Of a stretch of 53,558 nt of DNA, positions 44,050 to 52,487 are shown piece after piece. The stretch is from assembly GCA_013375475.1 (NCBI GenBank), contig JABXKD010000014.1, forward strand, positions 1 to 53,558. Direction: 5' to 3'. A model generated the notes under the pieces. It ran no database searches. It had not been told where the DNA came from and saw nothing but the letters and a program-made list of their open reading frames with translations. Positions within the stretch are counted from its first letter, which is position 1; every line of letters begins with the position of its first letter. The position numbers and the translations under genes are program-made. This DNA is from Promethearchaeota archaeon. Lineage in GTDB: Archaea > Asgardarchaeota > Lokiarchaeia > Sigyniarchaeales > SOKP01.

Positions 44050-45111
44050 TTAAGCTATGGTTATGTCTTTAGATAAATATACATCTTGTACGGCGTTAAG
44101 AATTCTAATTCCCTCGGGAGTTGGTTTCTTAAACGCTTTTCTACCTAAAATGAGTCCCATACCACCAGAGCGTTTATTGATCACTGCAGCTTTCACAGCA
44201 TCAGCTAGATCGTTTCCACCCGTTTCTCCACCAGAATTAATCAATCCAACCCTTCCCATATAACAATTAGCGACTTGATAACGGTTCCATTCGATGGGAT
44301 GATCTGTTGCTAATTTGTCGTAAACGAGTTTGTCCGTCTTACCGTAGTTTAAATCTAAGAACCCTCGATTTAAGGTAGAAAGCTTTTGTTTTATTATATC
44401 TGCTTCTATTGTAACTCCAAGATAATTAGCTTGGCTTTCTAAATCGTTCGCCGTGTGATAATCTTTTCCATCTTTAATGAACTCTTCTTTGTTCCTAAGA
44501 TAAGTCCATAATACACACACAAGTCCAAGCTCATGGGCGTATTTAAAAGCTTCAGATGTTTCTTGTATTTGTCTTCGCGAATAATCAGAACCAAAATAGA
44601 TTGTTGAACCGACCGCCGCAGCTCCCATATCCCACGCTTGATCTACGCTTGCGAACATAGTCTGATCAGATAAATCCGGTTTTGTAAGCAATTCGTTATG
44701 GTTTAATTTCACTACAAATGGGATTTTGCGCGCATATCTCCTGCTAACTGAGCCTAGAACCCCTAGAGTGGATGCAACACCATTGCATCCTCCGTCTATT
44801 GCTAGCTTAATTATGTTCTCGGGATCAAAGTACCGAGGATTTACCGCAAAACTGGCTGATGCGGTGTGTTCTATCCCTTGATCTACGGGAAGTATCGAAA
44901 TATAACCGGTACCCGCTAATCTACCTCGCTGGTTAAACATCCGCTCCATATTGTTTAGCACTAAATTATTGCGATCAGAGTGCTCCCAAACTCTCTCCAT
45001 ATAATCTGGTCCTGGAGCGTGAATCATCTCCTTGGGAATTCCTGTGCATGTATGATTTAAAAGGTCATCCGCATCTTTACCAAGTAATTTTTTAATTTCT
45101 TCAAAATTCAT
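44050..45111 (-). CDS. fbaB: Class I fructose-bisphosphate aldolase (FbaB/DhnA type)
   Basis: Schiff-base aldolase joining dihydroxyacetone phosphate and glyceraldehyde 3-phosphate. [30 protein letters not shown], the lysine region [18 protein letters not shown] and GLILGRKAF are the conserved DhnA-type segments. The 353 residues match E. coli FbaB rather than the shorter (about 260) archaeal enzymes or the archaeal bifunctional FBP aldolase/phosphatase. It serves glycolysis or gluconeogenesis. It stands alone, after a small unknown gene on the same strand. Confidence 0.93.
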   Translation of the reverse strand: MNFEEIKKLLGKDADDLLNHTCTGIPKEMIHAPGPDYMERVWEHSDRNNLVLNNMERMFNQRGRLAGTGYISILPVDQGIEHTASASFAVNPRYFDPENIIKLAIDGGCNGVASTLGVLGSVSRRYARKIPFVVKLNHNELLTKPDLSDQTMFASVDQAWDMGAAAVGSTIYFGSDYSRRQIQETSEAFKYAHELGLVCVLWTYLRNKEEFIKDGKDYHTANDLESQANYLGVTIEADIIKQKLSTLNRGFLDLNYGKTDKLVYDKLATDHPIEWNRYQVANCYMGRVGLINSGGETGGNDLADAVKAAVINKRSGGMGLILGRKAFKKPTPEGIRILNAVQDVYLSKDITIA

Positions 45112-45208
45112 ATTAAATTCATCAGATTTTTTAAATTGAAACTAAAAAAGAAATAGGAGTCCTACTATAAAATGTTTTTCTTTTAAAACTTCAACAAAGG
45201 ATAAACTG

Positions 45209-45493
45209 TTATTCAGATGGAGAACTAGGGCTAAAAAATTCTTTTAACAAATCAGAAAGAAGGTGATAGTTATTTGAATTAATGTTGGATTTCCCACATT
45301 CTAGTTTTAATAAAATTTTTCGCTTTTCAGCGCCATTAGTTTCTAATTTTACCACTAGTTTCTTGCTAATATGTTTGGAATTTCCTTCTATTGTCGAGCT
45401 CCTACCCCATAAATCTTCTAGATGGTCCATAGCTCGCTCTTTTTTCTTAACATTCTTACTGGTGCTAATTGTTTGAACCTGAGGTTTCTCCAT
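45209..45493 (-). CDS. Small protein of unknown function
   Basis: 94 residues. The N-terminal part is basic and probably disordered; residues about 45-90 alternate strands and helix (LVVKLETNG, KILLKLECGK, a helix LLSDLLKEFF) and could be a small folded domain. GTGA is placed about 6 bases before the ATG and the frame lies in an otherwise empty gap between the aldolase and a divergent regulator, which favours a real gene over a chance frame. An opposite-strand frame overlaps it but lacks these signs. No family recognised. Confidence 0.5.
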   Translation of the reverse strand: MEKPQVQTISTSKNVKKKERAMDHLEDLWGRSSTIEGNSKHISKKLVVKLETNGAEKRKILLKLECGKSNINSNNYHLLSDLLKEFFSPSSPSE

Positions 45494-45640
45494 TTACTTC
45501 ACAGTTTTTAAAACCAAATTAGTTTTGATTCTACTTACTTCTTTACATCCTTCTATAAAAAGCCCATTAATCTTTTTGCTGATCAGTAGATTTTACTACG
45601 ATATAAAAAAACTTTAATTTCTTCTACCGTTGTATATCTT

Positions 45641-45979
45641 ATGCCAGATGAGTTTGATTTTAAAAATTACAAATCAATGGAAGAATATAGCCAAAGTTTG
45701 GAGGGGACAAAATATTTGCACGATCTTTATTTAAAAGCTGTTAATCATCCTGTAAGAAGGGAGATATTAGAAATAGTTAATAAGAACACGAAAATTGCTA
45801 GAAAAGAGCTACTTAAGATATTAATTGAAAAAAAAATAATTAAAGAAGAAAACCAATTAGTCTATAATGTTGATTACTTAATCAAAGCTTTTTGTATCAA
45901 TTCCATCAATGATGATAGCAGTGGAGAAATCTTTTATGAAATCACTCAAAGTGGAAAAGTAATTGAATATTTTGAATAA
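45641..45979 (+). CDS. ArsR-like winged-helix regulator
   Basis: 112 residues. KAVNHPVRREILEIV is the typical first helix of ArsR/DUF-type winged helices, followed by ARKELLKILIEKK (helix-turn-helix) and a wing ending GEIFYEITQSG. No metal-binding cysteines of the ArsR CVC type. A weak TATA-like ACTTTAATTT is centred about 26 bases before the ATG, so the transcript may be leaderless. It converges with the DUF711 gene, 27 bases apart. Target unknown. Confidence 0.72.
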   Translation: MPDEFDFKNYKSMEEYSQSLEGTKYLHDLYLKAVNHPVRREILEIVNKNTKIARKELLKILIEKKIIKEENQLVYNVDYLIKAFCINSINDDSSGEIFYEITQSGKVIEYFE

Positions 45980-46006
45980 TCTCTTTCCTTTATCCTTGAA
46001 AATCAA

Positions 46007-47290
46007 TTATAAAAAAGTAATACTTTTTTCTTTACTTGAAAATAAATCATCTTCGTTAGTATCTGATAACCTTCGAAAGTCCATAACTTTCGAAGAGGCA
46101 AAGTATTCGAAATCAAAATCTACAATGTCACCTGCGTTTCTATCAGGGATAGGCATAAGTCGAGCAGTAAGTGGTTTATTCAATCTTAAAGAGATGGTAC
46201 ACAGATCTAATAAGATATAAAACAATTCTCGTTCAGATATATTACCTGGTAAAGGAACGCAATCTAATCCCGTCCCACAAATAGTCGCGTACAGTAGTAA
46301 TGTATCTAAATTAAAATTATTTTCTGATAAACTATTTGCGATTGTATAATCTTCAAGGACGGAGGGCATAAAACCTGAAAAACCAATAACTTTTTTCCTC
46401 TTAGGTATAGCATTTTTTATCATAGCTACTCCTATTAGAGACCCTGGGGCTCCAAAATATTCGAAATTTAGTTTTTCGAACGCAGTTCCAATACTTTTCT
46501 CTGCGGTAGGATACGGCGCAGGAGAAAAATCAATTCCTTTAAATTCAATACCGTTCTTAGTGGCTACTTCTTCGCAAATGTTCAACAGAAAATCGTAAAT
46601 TTCGTTAAACCTTACTCCTAAGCGTTCATGTGCGTCTTCAAAACTTTTGGAAGATTCAAAAATCCGAACGACCTCATCAGCCATTTCCAGAGCTAAACCG
46701 AATGAAGCTCCTTCTGACAGGTGATAAGCTGCGGGAAAGAAGGGAGTATCGGGAGGGACGTTACTACTCACGCAAAAATTTAGATTATGGAATGGATCTG
46801 GTTGAGATAATGCTTTAATAATTTTTGCACTTGACCGAAGCGCAGAGAGATTAAGCCCGTTTTCTTTTGAAGCCACTTGTACAGAAGTGAAAAATTTCTC
46901 TCTTCGTTTGATGAAATTAGGAATCTCATTTAATAATAATTTCTCATAAATACCATATTTTTGTATTTGTTCGTCAGCTATGACCGTACAAGAAGCAAAA
47001 TAATCGAAATCGTACTTAGATAGGATATTTTCCAAAATACCTAATTGGTCGTGTATTCTTGTTAAAGTTTCGTTCAAATTTTTCGAGTAAAATTGCGGGT
47101 CATAGGATAAAATCGGTTGAGAACACAACCTTTTAGTCTGTACCTCGATACCTATATTGTTGAGTTTTTGAATGAGGTCATTATTGAAAGAAGAAAACCT
47201 TTGAAGTTTCTGTTCCATATAATTCTCGAGTTCTTTATCTTCTGCTAAATATGGAACTTTCTGTCCAATTGTAATAGCACGAACTTTCAT
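46007..47290 (-). CDS. DUF711 / UPF0210 family protein
   Basis: 427 residues of the DUF711 family, whose known structures resemble the glycyl-radical-enzyme barrel but lack the glycyl motif. RAITIGQKVPYL at the start, FFPAAYHLSEGASFGLALE, FSPAPYPTAEKSIG, GAPGSLIGVAMIKN and a late CGTGLDCVPLPGN followed by ARLMPIPDRNAGD are the family's conserved pieces. The reaction is unknown. No ACT-domain partner (often encoded beside bacterial DUF711 genes) is seen. It follows hdrA on the same strand, 71 bases apart. Confidence 0.85.
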   Translation of the reverse strand: MKVRAITIGQKVPYLAEDKELENYMEQKLQRFSSFNNDLIQKLNNIGIEVQTKRLCSQPILSYDPQFYSKNLNETLTRIHDQLGILENILSKYDFDYFASCTVIADEQIQKYGIYEKLLLNEIPNFIKRREKFFTSVQVASKENGLNLSALRSSAKIIKALSQPDPFHNLNFCVSSNVPPDTPFFPAAYHLSEGASFGLALEMADEVVRIFESSKSFEDAHERLGVRFNEIYDFLLNICEEVATKNGIEFKGIDFSPAPYPTAEKSIGTAFEKLNFEYFGAPGSLIGVAMIKNAIPKRKKVIGFSGFMPSVLEDYTIANSLSENNFNLDTLLLYATICGTGLDCVPLPGNISERELFYILLDLCTISLRLNKPLTARLMPIPDRNAGDIVDFDFEYFASSKVMDFRRLSDTNEDDLFSSKEKSITFL

Positions 47291-47361
47291 AATTTCTCAT
47301 TGCAAAATATAAATTTATGTAGTTTATATAAGAAAAGTAGCTTTAAAATCCTTATATTTCT

Positions 47362-49779
47362 TTATAATTCGTTTAACTTTGCTTTTTTTTTCTCCTTTCC
47401 TTTCTTTGTTATTGATGATTTCGTGAATTCTCCTGGTTTAATTGGACCTAATTTTACTAGTTCAGATTTAAAATCTGATATTACTTGGGCAAATTTTTCA
47501 CCCTCACCTGCTGAAATACTTTCGATTTTAATGCGATTCATTTTTATTCCAGCCTCACCGAGTAATTCTTTAATGCTTTCAAATCGATTGGCTGCTTTCG
47601 TGAATCCTGTGTCGTAGTGACAATCTTGAGGGTGACATCCCGCAATTAGCACTCCATCTGCGCCATTAAAGAAAGCTTCAAATACTAAAGAGGGATTTAA
47701 CATAGCAGTACACATAACGTGTATAGATCTAACATTGCTAGGGTAATTTAACTTACTTGTACCAGCAAGATCCGCACCTATATAAGAGCACCAATTACAT
47801 AGGAACGAAACTATTAAGGGATATTCACTTTTTTGCTTCAAAATTGTTTTTATCTGAGCATTTATTTGTTTTTTAGTAAATCCGGGAATTGAAAGTGCAT
47901 CTGAATGGCACATCGCCGCGCATGCGCCACAACCAGTACAGTTAGCTTGAATAACGTTTAATTTATCGTTTTTTATTTCCAAAGCGTTGTAGTCACATAT
48001 ATTTTCACATAATCTGCACATGTCACACTCCGCGGGATTAAAATAAACGACATGGGGGTCTAATTCAACAAATTCTTTTGACATTAAAGCAATTGCTTTA
48101 GCAGCAGCGCTTTCTGCATGGGCGATACTATTAGGAATATCTTTAGGTCCTTGGATAACTCCTGCTAGAAATACGCCGCTCACGGATGTTTCAGATGGTT
48201 TAATTTTCAGGTGTTTTTCAAGTAGAAAACCGTAAGGACCTTGGGAGATGTTTAGTAACTGACTAAGTTCTTCTGTACCTTCAGCAGGTTCAATTCCTAT
48301 GGCTAAAACTGCGATATCTGCTCTGTTCTCAAAAATTCGGTCGTCAATAACGTCTTCACCTCTTATTAACAACTCTCCTGTTTGAGATAAGTCGTCCTTT
48401 AAAATCGCAGATATATTACTTTTGATAAATCTTATACCAAAAGTTTCTTGAGCTCTGTTATAAAATTCTTCGCAATTTTTCCCCATAGCGCGTATATCGT
48501 TATAATAGATGTTGATATTTATTTCAGGATATTCTTTTTTTAACAAAACTGCTTGCTTGATTGATACATTACAACACACTTGACTACAATAATCGTGGTG
48601 AATTGCTTTATTCCTCGATCCAACACACAACACAAAAGACACGCTTTTAGGTATCTTCCCATTAGACGGTCTTACCACTTTTCCGTGGGTAGGTCCATCA
48701 TTATTTAGCAATCTTTCCATCTGCATGGTTGTAATTACGTCTGTGTATCGCTGGTAATTAAACTCACCTAATAAACTAGGATCAAAGGTTTTTAAGCCGG
48801 TTGCAGCTATGATCGTGCCCACATTGAATTCAATCGTTTCAACTTTTTGCTCAAAATCAATAGCGTCTCGGTCACACGCTTGAGCGCAAGCTTTACATCC
48901 AATACAGTATTCTTCTAAAATATTTGGGTAAAGAGGTATAGCTTGAGGATAAACTACATCTATTGCTTTACGTGGAAAAAAAGTATCCTCGACATCAATT
49001 GGACAAACATCTCGACATAGATTAAAGCAACCTACACAGGTTTCTTCGTTTACGTAACGAGGATTCTTTTTAACTTTTATATTAAAGTTTCCAACATAGC
49101 CATCTACGCTTTCGAGTTCGCTATATGTAAGCAGTTCAATATTCGGATGATCTTTAATTTCTAACATTAACGGTCCGAGTATGCAGATGGAACAGTCTAA
49201 CGTAGGAAAAGTTTTATCGAAAAGAGCCATTTGTCCTCCAATTGTTAAATCTCTTTCCACCAAATAGACCTTGTACCCCGCATCAGCAATAACTAACGAG
49301 GCTTTAATCCCCGCAATTCCACCACCAATAATTAATGTCGCGGGATTTACTTTAGCACGTTGAACTTCTAAAGGCTCGAGGAGCTTAACATATTCAATTG
49401 CCATATTAATTTGATCTATTGCCTTTATCGTAGCTCTTTCAGGTTCGTTATCGTGAACCCACGAATTTTGTTCTCGAATATTCGCAAAAGAAATAAGAAA
49501 TCTGTTAATGCCCGCTTTTTCGATGGTTTTTCTAAATAAAAAACCATGTAACTTAAATGAACAAGCAGCAATAACCACGCGATCTATCTTATTTTCTTTA
49601 ATCTCGTCAGTAATTTTGTTTAAACCTAATTCGGCGCATAGGTATTGATCTCCTATGACATGAACATCCGGATAATCGCGGTAATATTCTATTAATTTAT
49701 TGTTATCAATAACCCCGCTTATATTTTTGCCACAATCACAAATAAACAAGCCAATTTTCAATTTAAAACCTCTAAACAA
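47362..49779 (-). CDS. hdrA: HdrA-MvhD fusion, electron-bifurcating heterodisulfide reductase-type flavoprotein
   Basis: 805 residues. Residues 1-140 are the HdrA N-terminal domain (GLFICDCGKNISG, AACSFKLHG, NIREQNSWVH); GGGIAGIKASL and FPTLDCSICIL mark the FAD domain. Cys clusters CVGCFNLCRDVCP, CIGCKACAQACDR, CDMCRLCENICD and CTGCGACAAMCH provide up to four [4Fe-4S] clusters. From about 670 an MvhD-like domain (FLCNWCSY, VMCTAM, AGCHPQDCHY) carries a [2Fe-2S] site that connects to a hydrogenase or formate dehydrogenase. The fused form passes electrons between H2 (or NADH), ferredoxin and a disulfide. HdrB/C and hydrogenase genes are not beside it. A Lys-rich tail ends the protein. Confidence 0.93.
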   Translation of the reverse strand: MFRGFKLKIGLFICDCGKNISGVIDNNKLIEYYRDYPDVHVIGDQYLCAELGLNKITDEIKENKIDRVVIAACSFKLHGFLFRKTIEKAGINRFLISFANIREQNSWVHDNEPERATIKAIDQINMAIEYVKLLEPLEVQRAKVNPATLIIGGGIAGIKASLVIADAGYKVYLVERDLTIGGQMALFDKTFPTLDCSICILGPLMLEIKDHPNIELLTYSELESVDGYVGNFNIKVKKNPRYVNEETCVGCFNLCRDVCPIDVEDTFFPRKAIDVVYPQAIPLYPNILEEYCIGCKACAQACDRDAIDFEQKVETIEFNVGTIIAATGLKTFDPSLLGEFNYQRYTDVITTMQMERLLNNDGPTHGKVVRPSNGKIPKSVSFVLCVGSRNKAIHHDYCSQVCCNVSIKQAVLLKKEYPEININIYYNDIRAMGKNCEEFYNRAQETFGIRFIKSNISAILKDDLSQTGELLIRGEDVIDDRIFENRADIAVLAIGIEPAEGTEELSQLLNISQGPYGFLLEKHLKIKPSETSVSGVFLAGVIQGPKDIPNSIAHAESAAAKAIALMSKEFVELDPHVVYFNPAECDMCRLCENICDYNALEIKNDKLNVIQANCTGCGACAAMCHSDALSIPGFTKKQINAQIKTILKQKSEYPLIVSFLCNWCSYIGADLAGTSKLNYPSNVRSIHVMCTAMLNPSLVFEAFFNGADGVLIAGCHPQDCHYDTGFTKAANRFESIKELLGEAGIKMNRIKIESISAGEGEKFAQVISDFKSELVKLGPIKPGEFTKSSITKKGKEKKKAKLNEL

Positions 49780-49940
49780 TGTTGACTTTTCGCAGATCTA
49801 TGAATAATATATGACCTTGCCTATATTAATTGTTCTTAATATCGGATTACAATTAATTTTAACCATTGATAAGAATAAAGATTTTGTGTCAATTACTTGT
49901 TTAGCATATCTTTTATTAAGAAATGACCCTTCCTAAAAAA

Positions 49941-49958
49941 TATGATTAACAAATCATA
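49941..49958. repeat. 7-bp hairpin in the nosD/hdrA gap
   Basis: TATGATT, loop AACA, AATCATA, a perfect stem in the 245-base gap between the beta-helix gene and hdrA. About 50 bases away, a GGAAA...TTTCC pair at 49987-50008 lies just after the beta-helix gene's stop and could help end its transcript. Nothing else recognisable is in this gap. Confidence 0.3.
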
Positions 49959-50024
49959 ACATTTGTTGGAATAGTAAATATAAAGTCTGGAAAGTTTGAA
50001 ATTTTCCAACCAAAAATTTTGAAA

Positions 50025-52202
50025 TTATGATTTTTTTAACCTTTTACTTACAAGGATTACAGCAACCGAAAGAATGGAAAACAAAAAGAATAGATTATAT
50101 CCTGGAATTATAGGAATGTCGCTTTGACCATAAGTACAAGTACCATTATCACTAAAAGAATTTCCTTGACAATTATCTTCTATTATACACTCCCCATTTC
50201 CGATTAATGTATTTCCCGAAATAAGGTTTTTATTACTATCGTACAAAGCAATTCCATAATAGAAATTGTGATTTGCAGTGTTTCCCAATATATCATTATT
50301 ATTACTGTTTCCTAAAGATATGCCCCTATCATTATTGTAATTTGCATTGTTTCCCGAAAGGGTGTTATAATCGCTCCTATATAATTGTATCCCATTAAGA
50401 GTATTTTGGTTTGCGGTGTTCCCCGAAATCGTGTTGGTATTACTATATCTTAAATCTATTCCACGATAGTTATAATTTGCGGTGTTTCCCGAAATCGAGT
50501 TATTGTTGCTATAAATCAAATATATCCCTACCCAAATATTATGACTTAAGGCGTTTCCTGATATATTGTTATTATTACAATAATATAATGAGATTCCTAT
50601 GGTGCTGTAAGATGTTATTAGGTTTGATATTACTGAATCATTACAATTTACTAAGATCACTTGCCCAGCATTCGTAAAATTGCTTGAGCCCAAATCAACT
50701 TCATTTGCATAATAGTAAAAAGGTTTTCCATTTACGAGATTTGTAGTATCGATATGATGGGAACATAAAAGTTCGTATGAACCTGATAATCCTACCCCAC
50801 ATTCACTCATACTATTTCCCGAGAGTGTGTTAGCATAACTTTCCCCTAAATATATCCCCTCCCAAGAATTATAATTTGCGGTATTTCCTAAAAGATTGTT
50901 ACTATTACTGTCTTCTAAATGTATCCCATAATAGTTGTTATTTACGGTATTTTCCGAAAGAGTGTTAATATTACTTTTTTCAAAATATATCCCATAAAAG
51001 TTGTTATTTGCAGCGTTTCCCCAAAGAGTGTTATTATAACTGTCTTCTAAATATATCCCATACCAGTTTTCATTTGCTGCGTTTCCCGAAATATTGTTAG
51101 TAATACTATAAAACAAATATATTCCCACCCAATTATTATCATTTACAGTGTTTTCTGATATATTGTTATTATTGCAATAGTATAATGAAATTCCGTTATT
51201 ACTATAAGATGTATTTAAGTTTGATATTACTGAATCACTACAATTTACTAAGATCACTTGTCCAGCATTCGTAAAATTGCTTGAGTCCAAATCAACTTCA
51301 TTTGTATAATAATATAAAGGTTTTCCATTTACGAGGTTGGTAATATCTATATCATGGGAATGTAGATCTTCAAAAGATCCTGATAATCTTAACCCACATT
51401 CATTCATGCTATTTCCAGAAAGGGTGTTAGCATTACTATCTCTCAAATATATTCCATCGCCAAATTTACAGAGTACGGTGTTTTCCGAAAGAGTGTTAGT
51501 ATTACAATATCTTAAAATTATCCCATCCCCGTTGTCATTAACATTGTTTCCCGATATATTGTTATTATTACTATTCTTTAAACATATCCCTGCCTCAAAA
51601 TTTTCATTTGCAGTATTTCCCGAGAGACTGTTATTATTACTATTCTGTAAACATATCCCTGCCCCAAAATTTTCATTTGCAGTATTTCCCGAGAGACTGT
51701 TATTATTACTGTTCTGTAAATATATCCCATTTATAGAGTTATTTGAAAAAGTATTGTTCAATAAAGTACCATTATTTACGTTTTCCAACTTAATTCCCGC
51801 ATCTTGATAATCACCACCTTTATTTAACACTGTGACATTTTGAATTATAAAGTATTTGGTTTGGGAATTTTTTACGTGAATTCCACTTCCCACAGGAGCA
51901 CCAAAGCCCCCAATTGTAATGTTTTCAATAATGTAAGGATTGCTCCACGATCCGTCACCCTTACACCAATCATTTTCGCTTACCATTTTGCTCCAATCAT
52001 AATTAGGATTGGAATCATCAATAAAGATCGGAGCTCCTGTAAGATCCCAATATTCCGCTCCTTTTAAATCTGACTCGATGTCAACATCCAAATTTTCTTT
52101 ATTATATGCTCCAAAATGGCAAAAATTTACCGCAATATGTATGGGAAAGGCAAATATTAGTATAAGTAAAATTAACGCTATTGTTTTTGTATTTGATTTC
52201 AT
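50025..52202 (-). CDS. Secreted right-handed beta-helix (NosD-like) surface protein with IPGYN-type C-terminal anchor
   Basis: About 725 residues from the ATG at 52202, which begins a normal signal peptide (TIALILLILIFAFPI); the longer frame adds 22 unlikely residues in front. The body is about 25 turns of a parallel beta-helix, each 23-24 residues with N-x-[IL]-S-G-N-x-[AV]-N and G-I-x-L, as in NosD/CASH domains. Two nearly identical turns (69 bases apart) and a larger duplicated block show recent internal growth. The end is IPGYN, one membrane helix and a KRLKK tail, the sorting-type tail I associate with Lokiarchaeal surface proteins. Many Asn-x-Ser/Thr sites suggest glycosylation. Possible roles are adhesion or polysaccharide binding. 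Confidence 0.85.
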   Translation of the reverse strand: MKSNTKTIALILLILIFAFPIHIAVNFCHFGAYNKENLDVDIESDLKGAEYWDLTGAPIFIDDSNPNYDWSKMVSENDWCKGDGSWSNPYIIENITIGGFGAPVGSGIHVKNSQTKYFIIQNVTVLNKGGDYQDAGIKLENVNNGTLLNNTFSNNSINGIYLQNSNNNSLSGNTANENFGAGICLQNSNNNSLSGNTANENFEAGICLKNSNNNNISGNNVNDNGDGIILRYCNTNTLSENTVLCKFGDGIYLRDSNANTLSGNSMNECGLRLSGSFEDLHSHDIDITNLVNGKPLYYYTNEVDLDSSNFTNAGQVILVNCSDSVISNLNTSYSNNGISLYYCNNNNISENTVNDNNWVGIYLFYSITNNISGNAANENWYGIYLEDSYNNTLWGNAANNNFYGIYFEKSNINTLSENTVNNNYYGIHLEDSNSNNLLGNTANYNSWEGIYLGESYANTLSGNSMSECGVGLSGSYELLCSHHIDTTNLVNGKPFYYYANEVDLGSSNFTNAGQVILVNCNDSVISNLITSYSTIGISLYYCNNNNISGNALSHNIWVGIYLIYSNNNSISGNTANYNYRGIDLRYSNTNTISGNTANQNTLNGIQLYRSDYNTLSGNNANYNNDRGISLGNSNNNDILGNTANHNFYYGIALYDSNKNLISGNTLIGNGECIIEDNCQGNSFSDNGTCTYGQSDIPIIPGYNLFFLFSILSVAVILVSKRLKKS
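50560..50840. repeat. Diverged copy of an internal duplication in the beta-helix gene
   Basis: This block matches 51157-51437, about 597 bases (199 codons) away, with strong similarity. It encodes the same TNLVNGKP...YYY, EVDLxSSNFTNAGQVILVN and DSVISNL segments, i.e. one whole beta-helix module plus an inserted carbohydrate-module-like segment. Confidence 0.7.
51580..51717. repeat. Tandem 69-bp repeat (two nearly identical units)
   Basis: Two adjacent 69-base units, identical but for a handful of bases, encode consecutive 23-residue beta-helix turns. The near identity shows a recent duplication or gene conversion. Confidence 0.75.
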
Positions 52203-52487
52203 TTTATCGTTGAAAAAAAATGTTGTTCTGAATATTCGGTCGCATCTATAATATAGTTTTTTGTTCATTTAAAGTTGATGATAGCTGTTGTTAATAATAA
52301 GGGAACTGGAGAATCTAATCATCTAACATGTCTTTAGATAAAAAATAATCCTAATTCCTCCAAATTTTTCCTTAAAAGTTATTTTATGCTTTTAAGGTAA
52401 TCAAAGGGAAGAATGTTATTGAACCCATAGATATACAGAATTTCTAATTTGCTAAAATTGATTAATTAAAAACTATTTAACTCCTTA

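Noticed and set aside
50200..51800. Regularly spaced repeats resembling a CRISPR array
   Set aside because: The repeats keep the reading frame, have 69-72 base periods and encode beta-helix turns; there are no unique spacers of constant length and no cas genes.
51337..51807. 156-codon open frame on the plus strand
   Set aside because: It is antisense to the beta-helix gene; its repeated Leu/Pro-rich sequence is the reverse reading of the repeat, and it lacks a start signal.
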